Positions 52,520 to 64,000 of a stretch of 64,000 nucleotides of DNA are shown one piece after another (the first letter of the stretch is position 1; each line of letters starts with the position of its first letter). A model generated the notes under the pieces. The model made no database searches. It had not been told where the DNA came from and worked only from the letters and a program-made list of their open reading frames with translations. This DNA is from Clytia hemisphaerica. Its lineage: Eukaryota > Cnidaria > Hydrozoa > Leptothecata > Clytiidae. A program made the translations under genes and the position numbers. The stretch is from contig CACVBU010001197.1 of NCBI GenBank assembly GCA_902728285.1, forward strand, positions 1,667,870 to 1,731,869. Direction: 5' to 3'.

Positions 52520-55500
52520 CTTCCAAAAAATGGAAAGAAGATGGTTTTATGCAGTGAAATTGATCCAAGTTGATAAATTACAAATTTGATTGAAACGTAC
52601 TTTAGAAAAATTGAGTTGACAAAGCCTTGATATAAAAAATAAGTATAGAAAATATTAGCTTACCAGCCTGCCAAATGTGAAGTGATGTGTAAAAATAATT
52701 CCAAATGTTCAATGTAAATGTAAATGTTCAAAACTGGATGTACGAAACTTGATTTATATTGATTATGTGTAGAAAAGCTATCAAAAACTTTGGAATGAGT
52801 CACCGATGTAATGTGTTTTGTGAGATCGCAGGCTTGAAAGCACTCGATAAGCAAAAATTTGATGAATACAACAATGATGTTGAAATGGCAGATGGAACAA
52901 TCATTTAAAGTTGAATTATAAAACTTCTTGGACGTCTAACATTTTAGCTTTTTTAATGTTGATATTTTTTATTATGACTTTTATTAGGAACAGTGCAGAC
53001 TTTCTTCTGGTTGTTTTAAAATACGTATGACATATTTCTTTTTGTTTATTTCATCCCCTTTTAAAAGGAGGGTTACGTTTTGGGTCATTCTTTTGACAGG
53101 ATGGTTAAATTAATTTCATATTTAAGGAATGAGAAAACAAAACAGTGTTTGTACGCTACGCCTATTAGTTTCAGTGGATTTCTATATGGTCAATTTTCCT
53201 CTGTTTGTTTATTCTAGCCCTCTATGTTTGTTTATTCTAGCCCTGTACGTTTGTTTATTTTAGTTCCAATTTCCCACCTGTACGTTTTTTTGTTTTGTAC
53301 GTTTTTTTGTTCTGTACCTTTATTATCAGTTTGATTTTCCTGCCTATATGTCTATTCTCTACACTGCACGTTTATGAGAGACTCAAGATATTTTTGTGTT
53401 TTTTTTTTCATTTTTATGTCCACAGTTAAACTGATACACGCTTTTTTTATAAGATACAGTAAATTTTGAATTTTCTTTCAGATCACAGTTTTCTCGAGAC
53501 TTTGCAACTTTTTATTTTTTGGACCTACCCCAGTGGGGTGGGAGGTCCTATAAATTAACCTATGTTCGTTAGTTAGTTAGTTAGTTACTAGCTTTTCTCG
53601 AGATTGACTCATTAGTTTTTTTCTGATTTTTGGCACAAAGGTGCATGACCGTAAACCCTCGAATGTGACGGAGCCCGATTTTCGAAAAAAAAAAATTTGG
53701 GGGCAAATTTGGGCCAAAAAACGGCTTAAAAACGGTTTTTTGGACTTTGTGAAAAATTGGATCATTAATTTTTTCTGATTTTTAGCATGAAAGTAGGGTA
53801 CAGTCATAGTTAAAAGATGGCTCAAGCAGATTTTTGCAAAAAAAATTTTTTGGCTGAAAAACGAATCTTTATCTATAAGAATCACTAACTATAAGCATAG
53901 ATCAATGTTCTTAGCCAAATTATTATTTTATTATTATTTTTTGTAAACAAAGAAAATGTCACCTTTGAGTGCGATGGTTTGAGTTTTCTAGAAACCTTAT
54001 TTATTAAGCTGTGCATTTTTCTGATAGTGGTTTTTATAAAGAAAAGCGCTTAATAGCTTTTTTATTTCTTTTTCAAAAATCTTTTTCAATAGTGTTGATA
54101 GTTTCTCTCAATAGATATGCTTTTATTTTCTTTATTTTTTTGTATTTTGACCAGTTACGTCTTATGTGTTTCATTGTTTCAATGTTCACTGATTAGTTTG
54201 ATAACCAGGTAGGTCCATAAAAGTATCGCTTGTCTTTTGGAAAGTTCATACCTCCAAGTATTTTCTTCTCAGAGGAGTTAAATCATTCTGATTAATTTAG
54301 GTAAGGTTACTTTCACCCGTAGGAAAAAAGGAATCTTTTATTAAATCTGTATATACGTAGTATATATTGTAGTTTAACGCTCATTATTTGTTTTTAGCGA
54401 GCATAATAATAGCAGGCATTTGGTAATTGAAGAGAATCCAAAAAATTGATATTTTAACTCTTCAAAATTTTAGCAATTTAAAAAACCATCTTTTATTTTA
54501 GATTTAATTTGTTGATAAACTTTTATTGTAAAAGATTTTCTTTAACTTTGAGCAAAATTTACTTGTGGCAATTTTGTCAAAATCGCACGATCCCACTTTT
54601 CTGGACCCCTAATATTCTTTTCGAACCACTGATAAAATAACTGGCTGAAATTTTGCTGGAAAGCAATAAACTGTAAAAAGTATCCACCTGTGCTTCCTAA
54701 AATTCCCGAAAATACTAAGCTTAAGCCTTCCATCGATTCATTTAAATCCTCACTTAATGAAATAAACCTAACAAATATTTGCCTTTGTAAAATATGTACC
54801 TAAAAATTTATAGTTTCACTTTATTATACAGTTTTATAGAAATTATAATCATTTTTGTCAATAGTTGGTATAAATTAGTATTTAATTATAACTATGTAAC
54901 ACCAACGTTAAATAAATCGGAAAATAAAAAAAAAAAAATAAAGCCTCGATTTTTGCCCAATTTTCTTTAAGGGAATTTAATGGACTGATCTTACACGCAT
55001 CTCACTACAACGCCTAGTCTTAAAATTTAGCACCAAAGTAATGTCTCAAGGACTCCAACTTTTTGATTTTTGGGATTGATTCAGAGTGGTCAGTAGGGAG
55101 GGGTACTCAGGCAAAAATTGTTTAAGGGTTTCAAAGGGGCACTTTTCATCAATTCAGGCTCACAAAATTTAAATTCCTTAGAGTTATATTTTAAAAATCC
55201 CGTTAATTTAGTTGAGGGCTAGGGTAGAATCTCTTGGACCCTAGTCCACCGGGAGTGTCTAACAGAAGGTAAAGCATCTTTACTTTTTATTTATTGGCCC
55301 ATGAAGGACATCACTTTGAAAATGAAGAGAAAAAAAAATTTTCTTTTTTACATGCAAAATTCTTTTTGTTTTACTTTGAAAAAGAAAATCGCATTTCATT
55401 TTGTATTTCCCATTAAAAAGAAATCTTGAAATAGCAGGCTGGCTCACATGGGCCACCATACTTGTACATTCTCTTTTCAGTTTTTGTTTCCCGTATTAAT

Positions 55501-58431
55501 TAGTAATTATCATTATCTTTTGTCTCTAATTTTAAGTAATTATGTACGAATTCTCAAATAACATTTTTATAGTAATATTAATTTTTGTTTGATAAAAAAG
55601 ATCTGCGTTTTCTTTTTTACACATCAGTTTAGAGTATGTATGAGTAGAGTCAACATCAATTTTTCATCAAGATTCAAGTCATGTTTTGATTTTGTATCGA
55701 GTCTCATCTTGTTTTGATTCGGCCATGTTTTTGTAACAGCATCTTTCCAGCATTCACTTTTGGCCAGCTGGTAGGTTTTTTGTTTCTTGTTTTCTGTTTT
55801 TGCCTTTTTCTTTTGGTCTTTGTGTGCCTTTCATCCAGGTCTTAGGACGTTTATTTTCAACTCAGATTTATTAAGTTTAGTTTTTCTAAGTACATTATTT
55901 AAAGCAGAGCATCTACTTTCATATTTTCAATCAATTTTTCGCATGTCTATAGGTCTAGCCTAGATTTTCAATTTTATTTCAAAAACTTAGTTTTGTCACT
56001 TTTCTATTTTTCAGTTTGAACTCTTTTCAATAAATCTTCGATACATTCAATCAACTCTTGAGTTCCAAACACAGCCCTTCTCTGCGCTAAGGCAACAGCA
56101 ATGCAATTGTGAGGATTTGACCATTTGGAAGTGGTGCAATAGATCCAGAGGTTGAGAAATCTGCAATTGGAATTTGAAAAGTTGCAAAGTTTCGCAAGAT
56201 AAACTTACACGAATGAGCAATTTTAGATTTTTTCGCGAGACATACTTTCGCGAAAAAGGACAAAATTCGCGAAACTCGCAAAAGTAAATCCGATTAAAGT
56301 AGTTTAGAAACATTCATTTTTTCGATTTCTTATCGATTGTTCTTTCTCAGCCACCCGTGTTCTTATCCGTGTAATAGTATATTTGTCTGTCAAGTATCTG
56401 AAAATGGCTATCGTTTTCGGGTTGATATGTACTTGCTTTTGAATTAGAGCCTGGCCATGCTTTCTCAAATATAACATATATTTGTTGGGCCACAACGAGT
56501 GCCGTGTTCCTGATTCCTATAACGTAAAAGGAAAAACGAATCCATATATCAATGGGATTAAATTTCGCAAATTTTGGTGTCATTGAACTCTTTTTCTACT
56601 TGATAAAAAATGCTCATTTTCACTATACAAAGACTGATTGCAAATATAAAATCAGATTTTTCATACCTAGCTTAGTTCGAAAGCTACAGCACGTCAAAGT
56701 AGGCTAAAAAGGCCTAAGTTGGTGAAAATGATTTCTCGCTCAGTTTGAATGTTTTTGATTTTTAGTTTGACACGCGTTTTCTGAATTTTAATTAGCTTTT
56801 TCAGATAAAATGGACATTTTAGACCCTCTTTCGTTTGATAAATTCTCTTTCTTTAAGTTTTCAATGGAATGTTAAATAATGCGTATTAGGGTCCGTTTAC
56901 ATGTATCTCGGTGCGCTTTCTGGTTAAAGGTCTTATTTAATTTACATGTTGGAGGCAGAGGTGCCAACTCTCACGCATTGGACGTGAGACTCAAGCATTC
57001 CAACACTGTCTCACACAATATTTCAAAAGCTTGTTTTCTCACGCATTTTTGATATTTGAAAAAAATGTCCTCATTTTTCTGATTTTTTGAAAAAAGTTTC
57101 GCAGATTTTCTGATTTTTAGCAAAAAGAGTTTCATCGATTTTCTGATCTTCGGGAAAAGTTTCCCGATTTTCTGATTTTCGGAAAAAATTGTCCCACATT
57201 TCCTATTTTTAGGGGAAAAAAATTTCTGATTTCCGATATCGGAAAATTGGGCAAAGATTTTTAGTTTTGCTTCGAAATTTTTATCTCACGCAAAATTATC
57301 TCAAGTTGGCAGGTCTGTGGAGCGGACTGAGATTTCAGCGCACTCCGATATTTGGTTCGGTGTAAATGACTGAACTCAATTTTCATTCAGTCCATCCCTA
57401 AAAACACATGTAAACACCTTGAGATCGAACCGAAAAACTATCAACCCACCCCCGAACTTAGATGCATGTAAGCGGGCTCTTAATCAGACTGAAAACTAAG
57501 AAATCTTGCCCGTACCAGAGCTAAAAATAGAATTCAAACTCACATGGTAGATGGGCCTGTCAGGACTCGATGCACTTGAAGGACTGCGTCTTAAATTTCT
57601 TAATTTATCCCACTTTGATCGGGAACTTGCGTCAACTTTAATATCCTTTACCGGCGTTCCATGTTCTAGATTTCTTCCTCGTCTCTAGACCATTTCTTTC
57701 TTCTAGAGTGAGAGGGTGAGAGTGGTCCGCCATTTTTGACTTCCTACATTGATTCAACTTGACCTACACATACACGATCAGTAGCGAGAGCGAGACCAAG
57801 TATCGCAACGACGAGGGGTTTTCTGCAGACTGAGATACGGCACTTTCCTACAAGTTATTGTGGGTAATAAAGTAGGCATTACACCGCGAAATATCGTCTT
57901 TGCTCTTGAACAGAATTTCTTGAAATTCTTCATTTTAGAGAAAAGATATTTCAATGCGGACCTGTCTACTCTATTACCCTATCCACACACAAGCCTGTAG
58001 AAAAGTCCCTTTTCAATTTCATTAGAAAATAATTACTAGTAGTTTAAGGCTTTGAAGGTTGGTTGATTCGATCTCAAGTTTGTCTAAATAAACCATGTAG
58101 ACATCCTGGCATTCTGGTAGAGTTTTAAAGCTCGCCAGGGTGACTTAAAATAGAGGGGAAGAGTCATTAGAGTGATAAAAACAACAAATTTTTGTGGGGA
58201 TAGTAAGAAATTTGCTTTTTTCTCTGGTTCGCATGGTTAGCACAGGGATGTTCAGAATGATGGTAGAATTAGTCAAAAAAGAGCTTAAACCTGAAATAAA
58301 TATAATGAGGTTGAATTTTGGCACATAAGGTCCCTTATAAGTCCTAGAACTTAGAAAGAAATTCCATCAATTGGAAAATTTTTTTGTCATTTTACAGTGC
58401 CAAACCCTTTTGAGTAAATTCCCAAAATGGC
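52520..58431. other. no supported gene; repeats
   Basis: Includes GTACGTTTGTTTATT-type short repeats (53215-53330), a pair of ~135-bp repeats around TTTTTTCTGATTTTTGGCA (53605-53860) preceded by GGACCTACCCC/GGGGTGGGAGGTCC, a TTA-flanked MITE (56889-57479) and CT/GA-poor T-rich filler. The minus-strand frames at 56047-56583 lack splice support. Confidence 0.5.
56889..57479. mobile_element. TTA-flanked MITE with a nested repeat
   Basis: GGGTCCGTTTACATG at the left and CATGTAAGCGGGCTC at the right. TTA lies on each side (56886-56888 and 57480-57482), a Harbinger-type duplication (inference). The interior is interrupted at about 56955-57310 by a block bounded by GTGCCAACTCTCACGCA and CAAGTTGGCAGG. 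That block carries a ~34-bp degenerate repeat (GATTTTCTGATTTTCGG). Confidence 0.7.
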
Positions 58432-59556
58432 CTATTCTTGAAATATAGCAAGGGCTCTTCCTTTTTCTTTGCCGTTATCGTAAACCGTCACTTGCTGTCT
58501 TGTTACTATCATCTGTCTGTCATCGGAGTCCCTTTTGTGTTTCTGCAATTTGTCCTTTTTGTTGAACTTTTTTTTCCATTGTGCAAGTAATTTTTTGGTT
58601 CTGACAATAGCACGCTCATCTAGATCATGATACTTGCATTGAGCTAAAAACTGGAGAAAATCGATAAGCGAGGACAAATAGGTTTTTATTGTCCCCGGTA
58701 AATATTTTCTCTCCTCGCAATGGTGCATATACTTCAAAAGAAGAATGTCACTTATGATGATGGGATTTACATCATCTTTGATATTCAAAAAATGTAGAAT
58801 TCTTTTGACATCACCTGAAACTGTTTTCATAGTCTTTTCTTTTCTTCCGCGATAAGGTCCTGTCATGTGGTCTTAAAACAATTGTAATAGCTTCTTGACT
58901 TTAGGGCCAAAACCACTTTCGTTCAAACCGTCAGAAGATACTTGAGGTCTTTCGTCTAAGTCTTCAGGAGATGATTCGTACAACTGTTCAGGTAGCTCAG
59001 AAGATACTGGAGGTCTTTTGTCTAACTCTTTATAAGATGATCGAGATCTTTCGTACAACTGTTCAGATAGCTCAGGAGATACTGGGGGTCTTTGAACAAC
59101 TTCTGAACAACTTTTCAGCAGATTCATTGATATCATCTTCTAACAAATTGCTACTCTCAACTTTCCGTCCACGATTTATTTTGTTAACAATTCCGGCTGT
59201 CTTCAATGGAGAACCACCTTTGTATGATTTCATCATGAAAGATGAGTCATAAGGTTTGAACAGTTTGATCAATTTCTTGAAGTTATCATCACCGATCTTG
59301 AATCCGTGCTTTTTGCTTCTCAAATTCTCCCCAGGATTTTTGGTAGTTCCATAACAATCAGGAAACGGACAAATTTTAGTTGCATGTATATACTTGCTTT
59401 GCTTTTTCGGCGTCTGCTTTTTTCGCCATCCAAAGGCGCTAACTGCACAGCGTGAGGTAGCTCGTGACATTCCATGGACAATTCGAAGGTGTTGCGGAAG
59501 ATCAGGGAAAGATTTCTGACATTGTGGGCATATCTTCTCATTCCGTCTTCTAAAAT
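58432..59556 (-). pseudogene. Crypton-like recombinase gene, zinc finger plus core-binding domain, broken
   Basis: After acceptor TTCGATTTTAG (minus strand) the frame opens with CPQCQKSFPDLPQHLRIVHG, a C2H2 finger. A Lys-rich region follows with HATKICPFPDCYG (second Cys pair), IGDDNFKKLIKLFKPYD and an acidic segment. Near 59100 the frame shifts. Then come imperfect repeats of RPPVSSELPEQLYE, an in-frame TAA at 58876-58874, and DHMTGPYRGRKEKTMKTVSG leading into a helical core-binding (SAM-like) domain with LLLKYMHHCEERKYLPGTIK and YLSSLIDFLQFL. The catalytic domain is absent and the frame ends at 58432. Dead or truncated, and oriented like the 14763-17601 gene. Confidence 0.6.
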
Positions 59557-59593
59557 CGAAATCAAAAAATATTCATAAATTAAAAAATATTTT

Positions 59594-59991
59594 TGTTATT
59601 TTCGAGGCGCGTATTGGAACGAAAAGGCATTCTCTTCAGTTTCAGCGACTTAACTTAACAACGTTCTAATAAAAAGTTTGTTTACAATTTTGTTGAAAGA
59701 ATATATTTTCGATGATCGCCTAATCGCACTGCTTTTTTGAAACTTAAAAAAAAATTCTAATTGAGTTGTAAAAAACCAGTAAACTACTCAAGGTGTTTAA
59801 TGTTTCTTGAAAAGTTCTTGCGGGTTCAAAAATATCTACATCTATATTCACTAAGGTCCACGAGAAAAAGGAACGTGCTTTAAAATTTGCACTTCATAAA
59901 TACTAGAAACTTCTAAATTTATAATTCGTGCAAATTATACAGATTATACTAATTTATGCAAACGCGTCATAAAGTTCGTATTTTCAACATT
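59594..59991 (-). repeat. probable 3' LTR of the BEL/Pao element
   Basis: On the minus strand a polypurine tract (GGGGGGGGGAGAA, 60004-59992) is followed immediately by TGTTGAAAATACG. A matching end CGAAAATAACA lies at 59594, so the unit runs TGTT...AACA over ~398 bp. The 5' LTR is absent from its expected place, so the pair cannot be compared. Confidence 0.45.
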
Positions 59992-60071
59992 CTCCCCCCC
60001 CCCATAATTGACTCCAAGTCAATTATCATATATACATCAAAAGTCCTGTCTTATCTCCAAATATCATCTTT

Positions 60072-60896
60072 CTAAGCTCTATGGAAGTTCTCTCCTTCAA
60101 TCGCAGCTCGCCGGCGTATTCTGCTTCTTACTGTTTGCTCAAAGCCACGCGCACTACTCGATTTGAAGGTCTTTGCGTTGTCGTTTATGATTTCATCAGG
60201 TGTGCCACGACGTGAAGCGAAACGTTGGAATCCCCGTATGAACGCAGGAGATTTCATGTTAGGAGTAAGTTCAAGATGGATTGCACGACTACTAGCGCAA
60301 GTAAAAAGCAAAATGTATACCTTCGAGCTTGGAAGTCCTTTATTCTTTACAAAGAGGGGTCCAGTAAAGTCAAGTCCAGTCGACGAAAACGGATGGTTGT
60401 TATAGTTCCCTCGAAATTCTGGCAGTTCAGGAGATTCCGGTGATTTCATCGTTCTCCCTTGAAACTGTTTACAAATAACACATTTGCGAAGCACATTCTT
60501 GACATCTTTTCTTCCACGAATTATCCAATATCTTTTGCGAATTTTGGCAAGTGTGGTTTCAATACCAAAATGCAAACACTTCTCATGCGTATCTTTGATG
60601 AGCAATTTCGTGAAGTTGGTTGATTCAGGCAGCAGTAAGGGATTCTTCTTTGTTGGTAGCGAAGACTCGTTGAATCGACTCTTGACACGGTGGTATCCTT
60701 CGTCATCTTTGTATACGTTCAAGTTTGATTTCATCTTCTCGAAGTCTGGTTGGTTCGTCATTCGTTCTTGTTCATCGCGTAGAATCATGGAAAGTGCGTT
60801 GGTAGTTTCTTCTGCGGTCAGTTCTGTTAGCACTTTATTGTGTTTGTACTTCTTTGCCAAAAAGTTGTTTTTAAAACGAAGAACGAAAGCTACCAC
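60072..60896 (-). pseudogene. BEL/Pao integrase region with internal deletion
   Basis: Minus strand: an N-terminal His/Cys region (ATLAKIRKRYWIIRGRKDVK, CVICKQFQG), then the catalytic core beginning GLDFTGPLFVK with the first Asp, and IINDNAKTF with the second Asp. It is joined directly to a C-terminus-like RRRAAIEGEN. The third catalytic acid and the rest of the core are missing, so the protein is inactive although the frame is open. It is part of the BEL/Pao relic continuing to 63160. Confidence 0.8.
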
Positions 60897-60975
60897 AGTG
60901 AAAAGTTTACGTAAGGATCCATGACGAGAGAAATCAATAACATCACTCAGACTTACTTTTTATCTGAAGTCACAG

Positions 60976-63160
60976 TCATAACGTTAACGTCAGTTCTACT
61001 TGTGCGTCAATTGGTATTTCGGTTTTACTGTCACGTCTTTTGTTATAGTCAATGTCAAGGTTAGAAAGAAAGGAAGGACCAGAAAGCCACTTGTCTTGAA
61101 AAAGAGCAGAGAAATCCTCAACAGGTCTTGTAGGAGCATCGGCAGGATTTTCAGTACCAGCAACATGAAACCAAGACTCCCTAGAAACAATTTTTCTTAT
61201 CTTAACAACCCTGTTTTTCACCCAAGCTTTCCAAGTCTTCTTGAATCCGACCAACAAACAATACGGTTAATCTTCAGTCGTTCACACAACGCCACATCAA
61301 CATTCGATATCAATTTCGTAAGAAGCAAACAAGCCAACAATTCAAGTCTAGGAATAGTCTTCTTAAAGGAGCGACTTTCGTTTTAGAAGTCCAAAAGAAA
61401 GCTTTAGCATGAGATCTAGTGATAACTCTTAAATAAACAACACCACAGTACAACATCAACGAGCTATCACTAAATCCATGCAATTCAACAGACACAATTT
61501 CATTCCTATCGACCAAAGCATACCTCGGTATCCGAACAACTCCTAGTTCCTCAATCCTCTCAATCAAAACTCTCCATTTCAAAGCGATCTCATCCGACAC
61601 TACGTCATCCCAATTTGCCTTGTCAACACACAAAATCTGAAAAATAGTTTGAAGTTGTGCTGTAATCGGTGATATAATACCTAAAGGATCGTACATGGAA
61701 ACTGACAAGCTCAAAATCTTTCTTTTCGTCAAAACGTCATCTCCAGATTTTTTGATCAAACTCTTGAAGTCGAATAATAATTCATCCGAATCTCTATCCC
61801 ATTCCAAACCTAAAACTTTGTGATAACCATTCTCAACCGACATCCCTGTAACAGTTTTCGCAAAAGTCACATCATCACCTTCAGCATCACTCATGTCACT
61901 GTCACTTCCCCCATCAAAAAATCTCTGCAATCGCTTATCATTCGTCATCCACTTTCTCAAATCAAATCCAGCATCTTTCATTACACTATTCGCAACCTTC
62001 TGAAACTTTTTCCCTTCTTCCACAGACTCACGACCACTCGTAATGTCATCAACATACAAATCTTCACCTAATCGCTCTAAACATCAGCTGTATACTTACC
62101 TTTTTCGTTTTGAAGATGTTGTCGTACATTTTCATTTAAAAGAAAGGACTACAAGTCAAACCCATGACAAGTCTTCTAAAGCGGTAGATAACTTGTTCGT
62201 CATTTTCCTCCCAAATCAACCTAAAAAGTCTCGATGCTCAGGAGCTATACTTATGTTTGGAAAGGCTTTCTTAATATCAGCAACAATCCCAATCTTATTC
62301 AAACGAAATCTAAAAAGAACATCAAAGATTTTGGACAAAAGATTCGGTCCAGAATACAAACACTCGTTCAAGGAAGGTCCATTGATCTTGCAGGAAGCAT
62401 CAAGCATCATCAGGTCGAATCTTTGTGGTGAGTTTGTCTTCGCGCACAACTGCTCTATGCGGAAGGTAGTGTACTGTCCCACGTTCTTTGTAAACCTCAT
62501 TCACAGGAACCTTTTCAATGATTTTCTCGCTTTCGTACTCCTTATATACTTCGTGATGATCATTCAAAATTCCTGTAGACTTCAGTTTTCTGATGTTGGA
62601 ATTGAATCTCCTCTGACTTACGTTCGTCCCGTCGTCTGAAATTGTCAGACAGCGGATCATGATCTGGCTTAAAAGGCAATTTCGTGACATAACGTGTGCC
62701 ATCGTGAAAAATGTGTTTCTCAAATTCATTAATCACAGACGATTCCTCTTTTCCCTCGGCAGACTCTATTTCCCAAAACTTTTCCCAATTCCTCCCTTAG
62801 ATCAATTTCCCTCTTAACATGTGCTTTCATAGCATGAGCCTGAAGACAAACTGTTGATTGTTCATCAGAAAATTGAAACTTGCCACTCAAAACCCACCCA
62901 GGCGTGGTCTCAGAAGCAATAGGGCCTTCATCGCCTTTCCTAAGGTTTCCTTTAAAGAAGTCGTAATAAAAATCTAATCCAATCAATACATCCACAGTCA
63001 TTTTCTCACCATCGACATTGCTGTCAGCCAAAATCAATCCTTGTACATGAGGACAACTCAATATTCTGGCGACTCAATTGATTACAAACAACAGTTACAC
63101 CATGCGCCTCAACAACATTAAACTCATTCCCAACTTTGCTCATGGGGATTTGCTTATCTG
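60976..63160 (-). pseudogene. BEL/Pao retrotransposon protease-RT-RNase H relic
   Basis: Minus strand. A protease-like block (LILADSNVDG, VDVLIGLDFYYDF, GPIASETTPGWVLSG) lies at 63061-62800. The RT start, with KLTTKIRPDDAS-type residues, is at about 62410, followed by IVADIKKAFPNI at about 62260. A frame change comes before YVDDITSG at 62059-62036. SMYDPLGIISPITAQLQ and the RNase H-like HGFSDSSLMLYCGV come next, then FHVAGTENPADAPTRP at about 61160. Several frameshifts and stops. Gag and the 5' LTR are not seen; beyond 63160 the sequence changes to unrelated repeat. Described only as a decayed retroelement. Confidence 0.85.
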
Positions 63161-63471
63161 ATAATTTTCAGTGAGAACAAAAATTAGAGTATAGTTTTCC
63201 ACCGGGGACGATATTTTGGCCAATTTTTCCAGTGGGTCTGTGAGAACAGGGTGTGTGAAAGTTTGTTTGACAAAATCGAAAGACAAAAAATAATTTTATA
63301 ATTTTAAAACGAGGTCCGCGATGACTTCATGCATTCAAGTTAGTGATACAAAGAAGGTTCATCTAAAAAGACAGTTTATTATTTTTATAAAGTCTTCGTC
63401 CATATTTCAACTTATTCACGAGGGTATATAGCGTATAATCTTTCAGAAACTGTTCCCCCTCGGATGATTCC

Positions 63472-63929
63472 TCAAGGACAACCCTGGCTGGCTGTTTCAT
63501 CGTTAATGGATAGATTCTCCAAATATATCTTTTTCGTGATCTTATACAATAAATCAGTTTGTTCAGTAGAAAATGATTTCGTTTTCCCTTTTCCGGAAGG
63601 AACGGTTCGACTACGTTTCATTTCGCTAACTTCTTTTTCTGGATAAGTGTCTTCTTCAACGTCATCCTTTTTTGTAATTTCTTCCGTTTTAGAAGATGGT
63701 GGCGGAACTTCACTCGTTTTCTTTGTAATTTCTTCCGTTTGAAAAGATGGGGGCGTAATTTCTTTCGTTTGAAAAGATGGGGGCGAAACTTCTTCCGTTT
63801 GAGAAGATGGGGGCGTAATTTCTTTCGTTTGAAAAGATGGGGGCGTAACTTCTTCCGTTTGAGAAGATGGTGGCTTAACTTCACTCGTTTTTGACGTTGT
63901 TGCAAAGTCCACTTGATCAGTTTTTCTAA
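63472..63929 (-). CDS. Pro/Thr-rich repeat exon, hypothetical
   Basis: Minus strand: acceptor TTTTTTAACCTTAG precedes a frame TDQVDFATTSKTSEVKPPSS, then about six 10-residue repeats of the type PPSFQTKEIT / PPSSQTEEVT (30-bp DNA unit), an acidic segment, and RSRTVPSGKGKTKSFSTEQT near the end. The layout (Thr/Pro repeats followed by a basic stretch) is like exon 3 of the CUT-homeobox gene, and KSFSTEQTDLLYKITK faintly resembles homeodomain helix 1. This could be part of a paralogue, but that is weak. The frame stops at 63472, but a donor just before (CAGG|GTTGTC) is possible. The upstream part is off-window. Confidence 0.35.
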
Positions 63930-64000
63930 GGTTAAAAAATAGAGATAAGCAAACTGGACTGATTCGGTAACCACCCCAACGCTGCCAACGGGACCATCTA

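Noticed and set aside
63618-63974. 118-codon minus-strand frame of KRKKLRPHLF repeats
   Set aside because: Alternative frame of the 30-bp repeats; the PPSFQTKEIT frame has better composition and non-repeat flanks.

Overview
The window is AT-rich animal nuclear DNA: spliced genes with GT/AG introns, long intergenic and intronic tracts, and a dense load of transposons of many classes. The mix of elements (DIRS-like, BEL/Pao, piggyBac, a LINE with a 2A-like motif, Crypton-like tyrosine recombinases) and the style of the host genes (BEN domain, CUT-homeobox, a 562-residue HADNCSG-type protein) fit an early-branching marine invertebrate, most likely a cnidarian. That is inference; the sequence contains no species marker. 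All gene structures below were read by eye from splice signals and reading-frame phase.

Layout. 1-720 is a 30-bp minisatellite. 1030-5018 is a transposon graveyard: a hAT-like MITE, a minus-strand piggyBac transposase pseudogene split by a 0.87-kb terminal-inverted-repeat (TIR) element, and a LINE 5' fragment with a mutated 2A motif. 5020-7731 has no gene. 7732-13265 (minus) holds an orphan terminal exon and a BEN-domain gene. 14048 begins a plus-strand first exon of unknown family. 14763-17601 (minus) holds a Crypton-like tyrosine-recombinase gene with a duplicated exon. 19850-22693 (minus) is an intact four-exon gene for a 562-residue transposase-like protein. It shares a ~500-bp divergent promoter, with a TATA box on each side, with a plus-strand CUT-homeobox gene at 23197-39859.

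The last intron of the CUT-homeobox gene, at homeodomain position 44/45, is almost entirely one DIRS-like retrotransposon (33451-39701). Its ~310-bp inverted termini each carry a tRNA-Met-like segment. Its RT is split by a 1.67-kb Harbinger-like element (TAA duplication), which itself contains a long foldback. Downstream (40-48 kb) are paired 0.35-kb repeats, a second copy of the 0.86-kb TIR element, a PHD-finger exon, a 742-bp near-perfect palindrome and a frameshifted minus-strand coding relic. 48-58 kb is low-complexity and repeat-rich with no convincing gene. 58432-59556 is a second, broken tyrosine-recombinase gene with an N-terminal zinc finger. 59594-63160 is a decayed minus-strand BEL/Pao element with a 3' LTR. 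The window ends inside a minus-strand exon with Pro/Thr-rich 30-bp repeats.

Themes. Two genes look regulated as a divergent pair. The other coding matter is mostly transposon-derived, and insertion order can be read directly from nested target-site duplications. The most unusual items are the tRNA-like segments in the DIRS termini, the DIRS that inflates a homeobox intron of roughly 260 bp to 6.5 kb, and a 19-bp perfect inverted copy that could hide a 5' splice site in the 562-residue gene.
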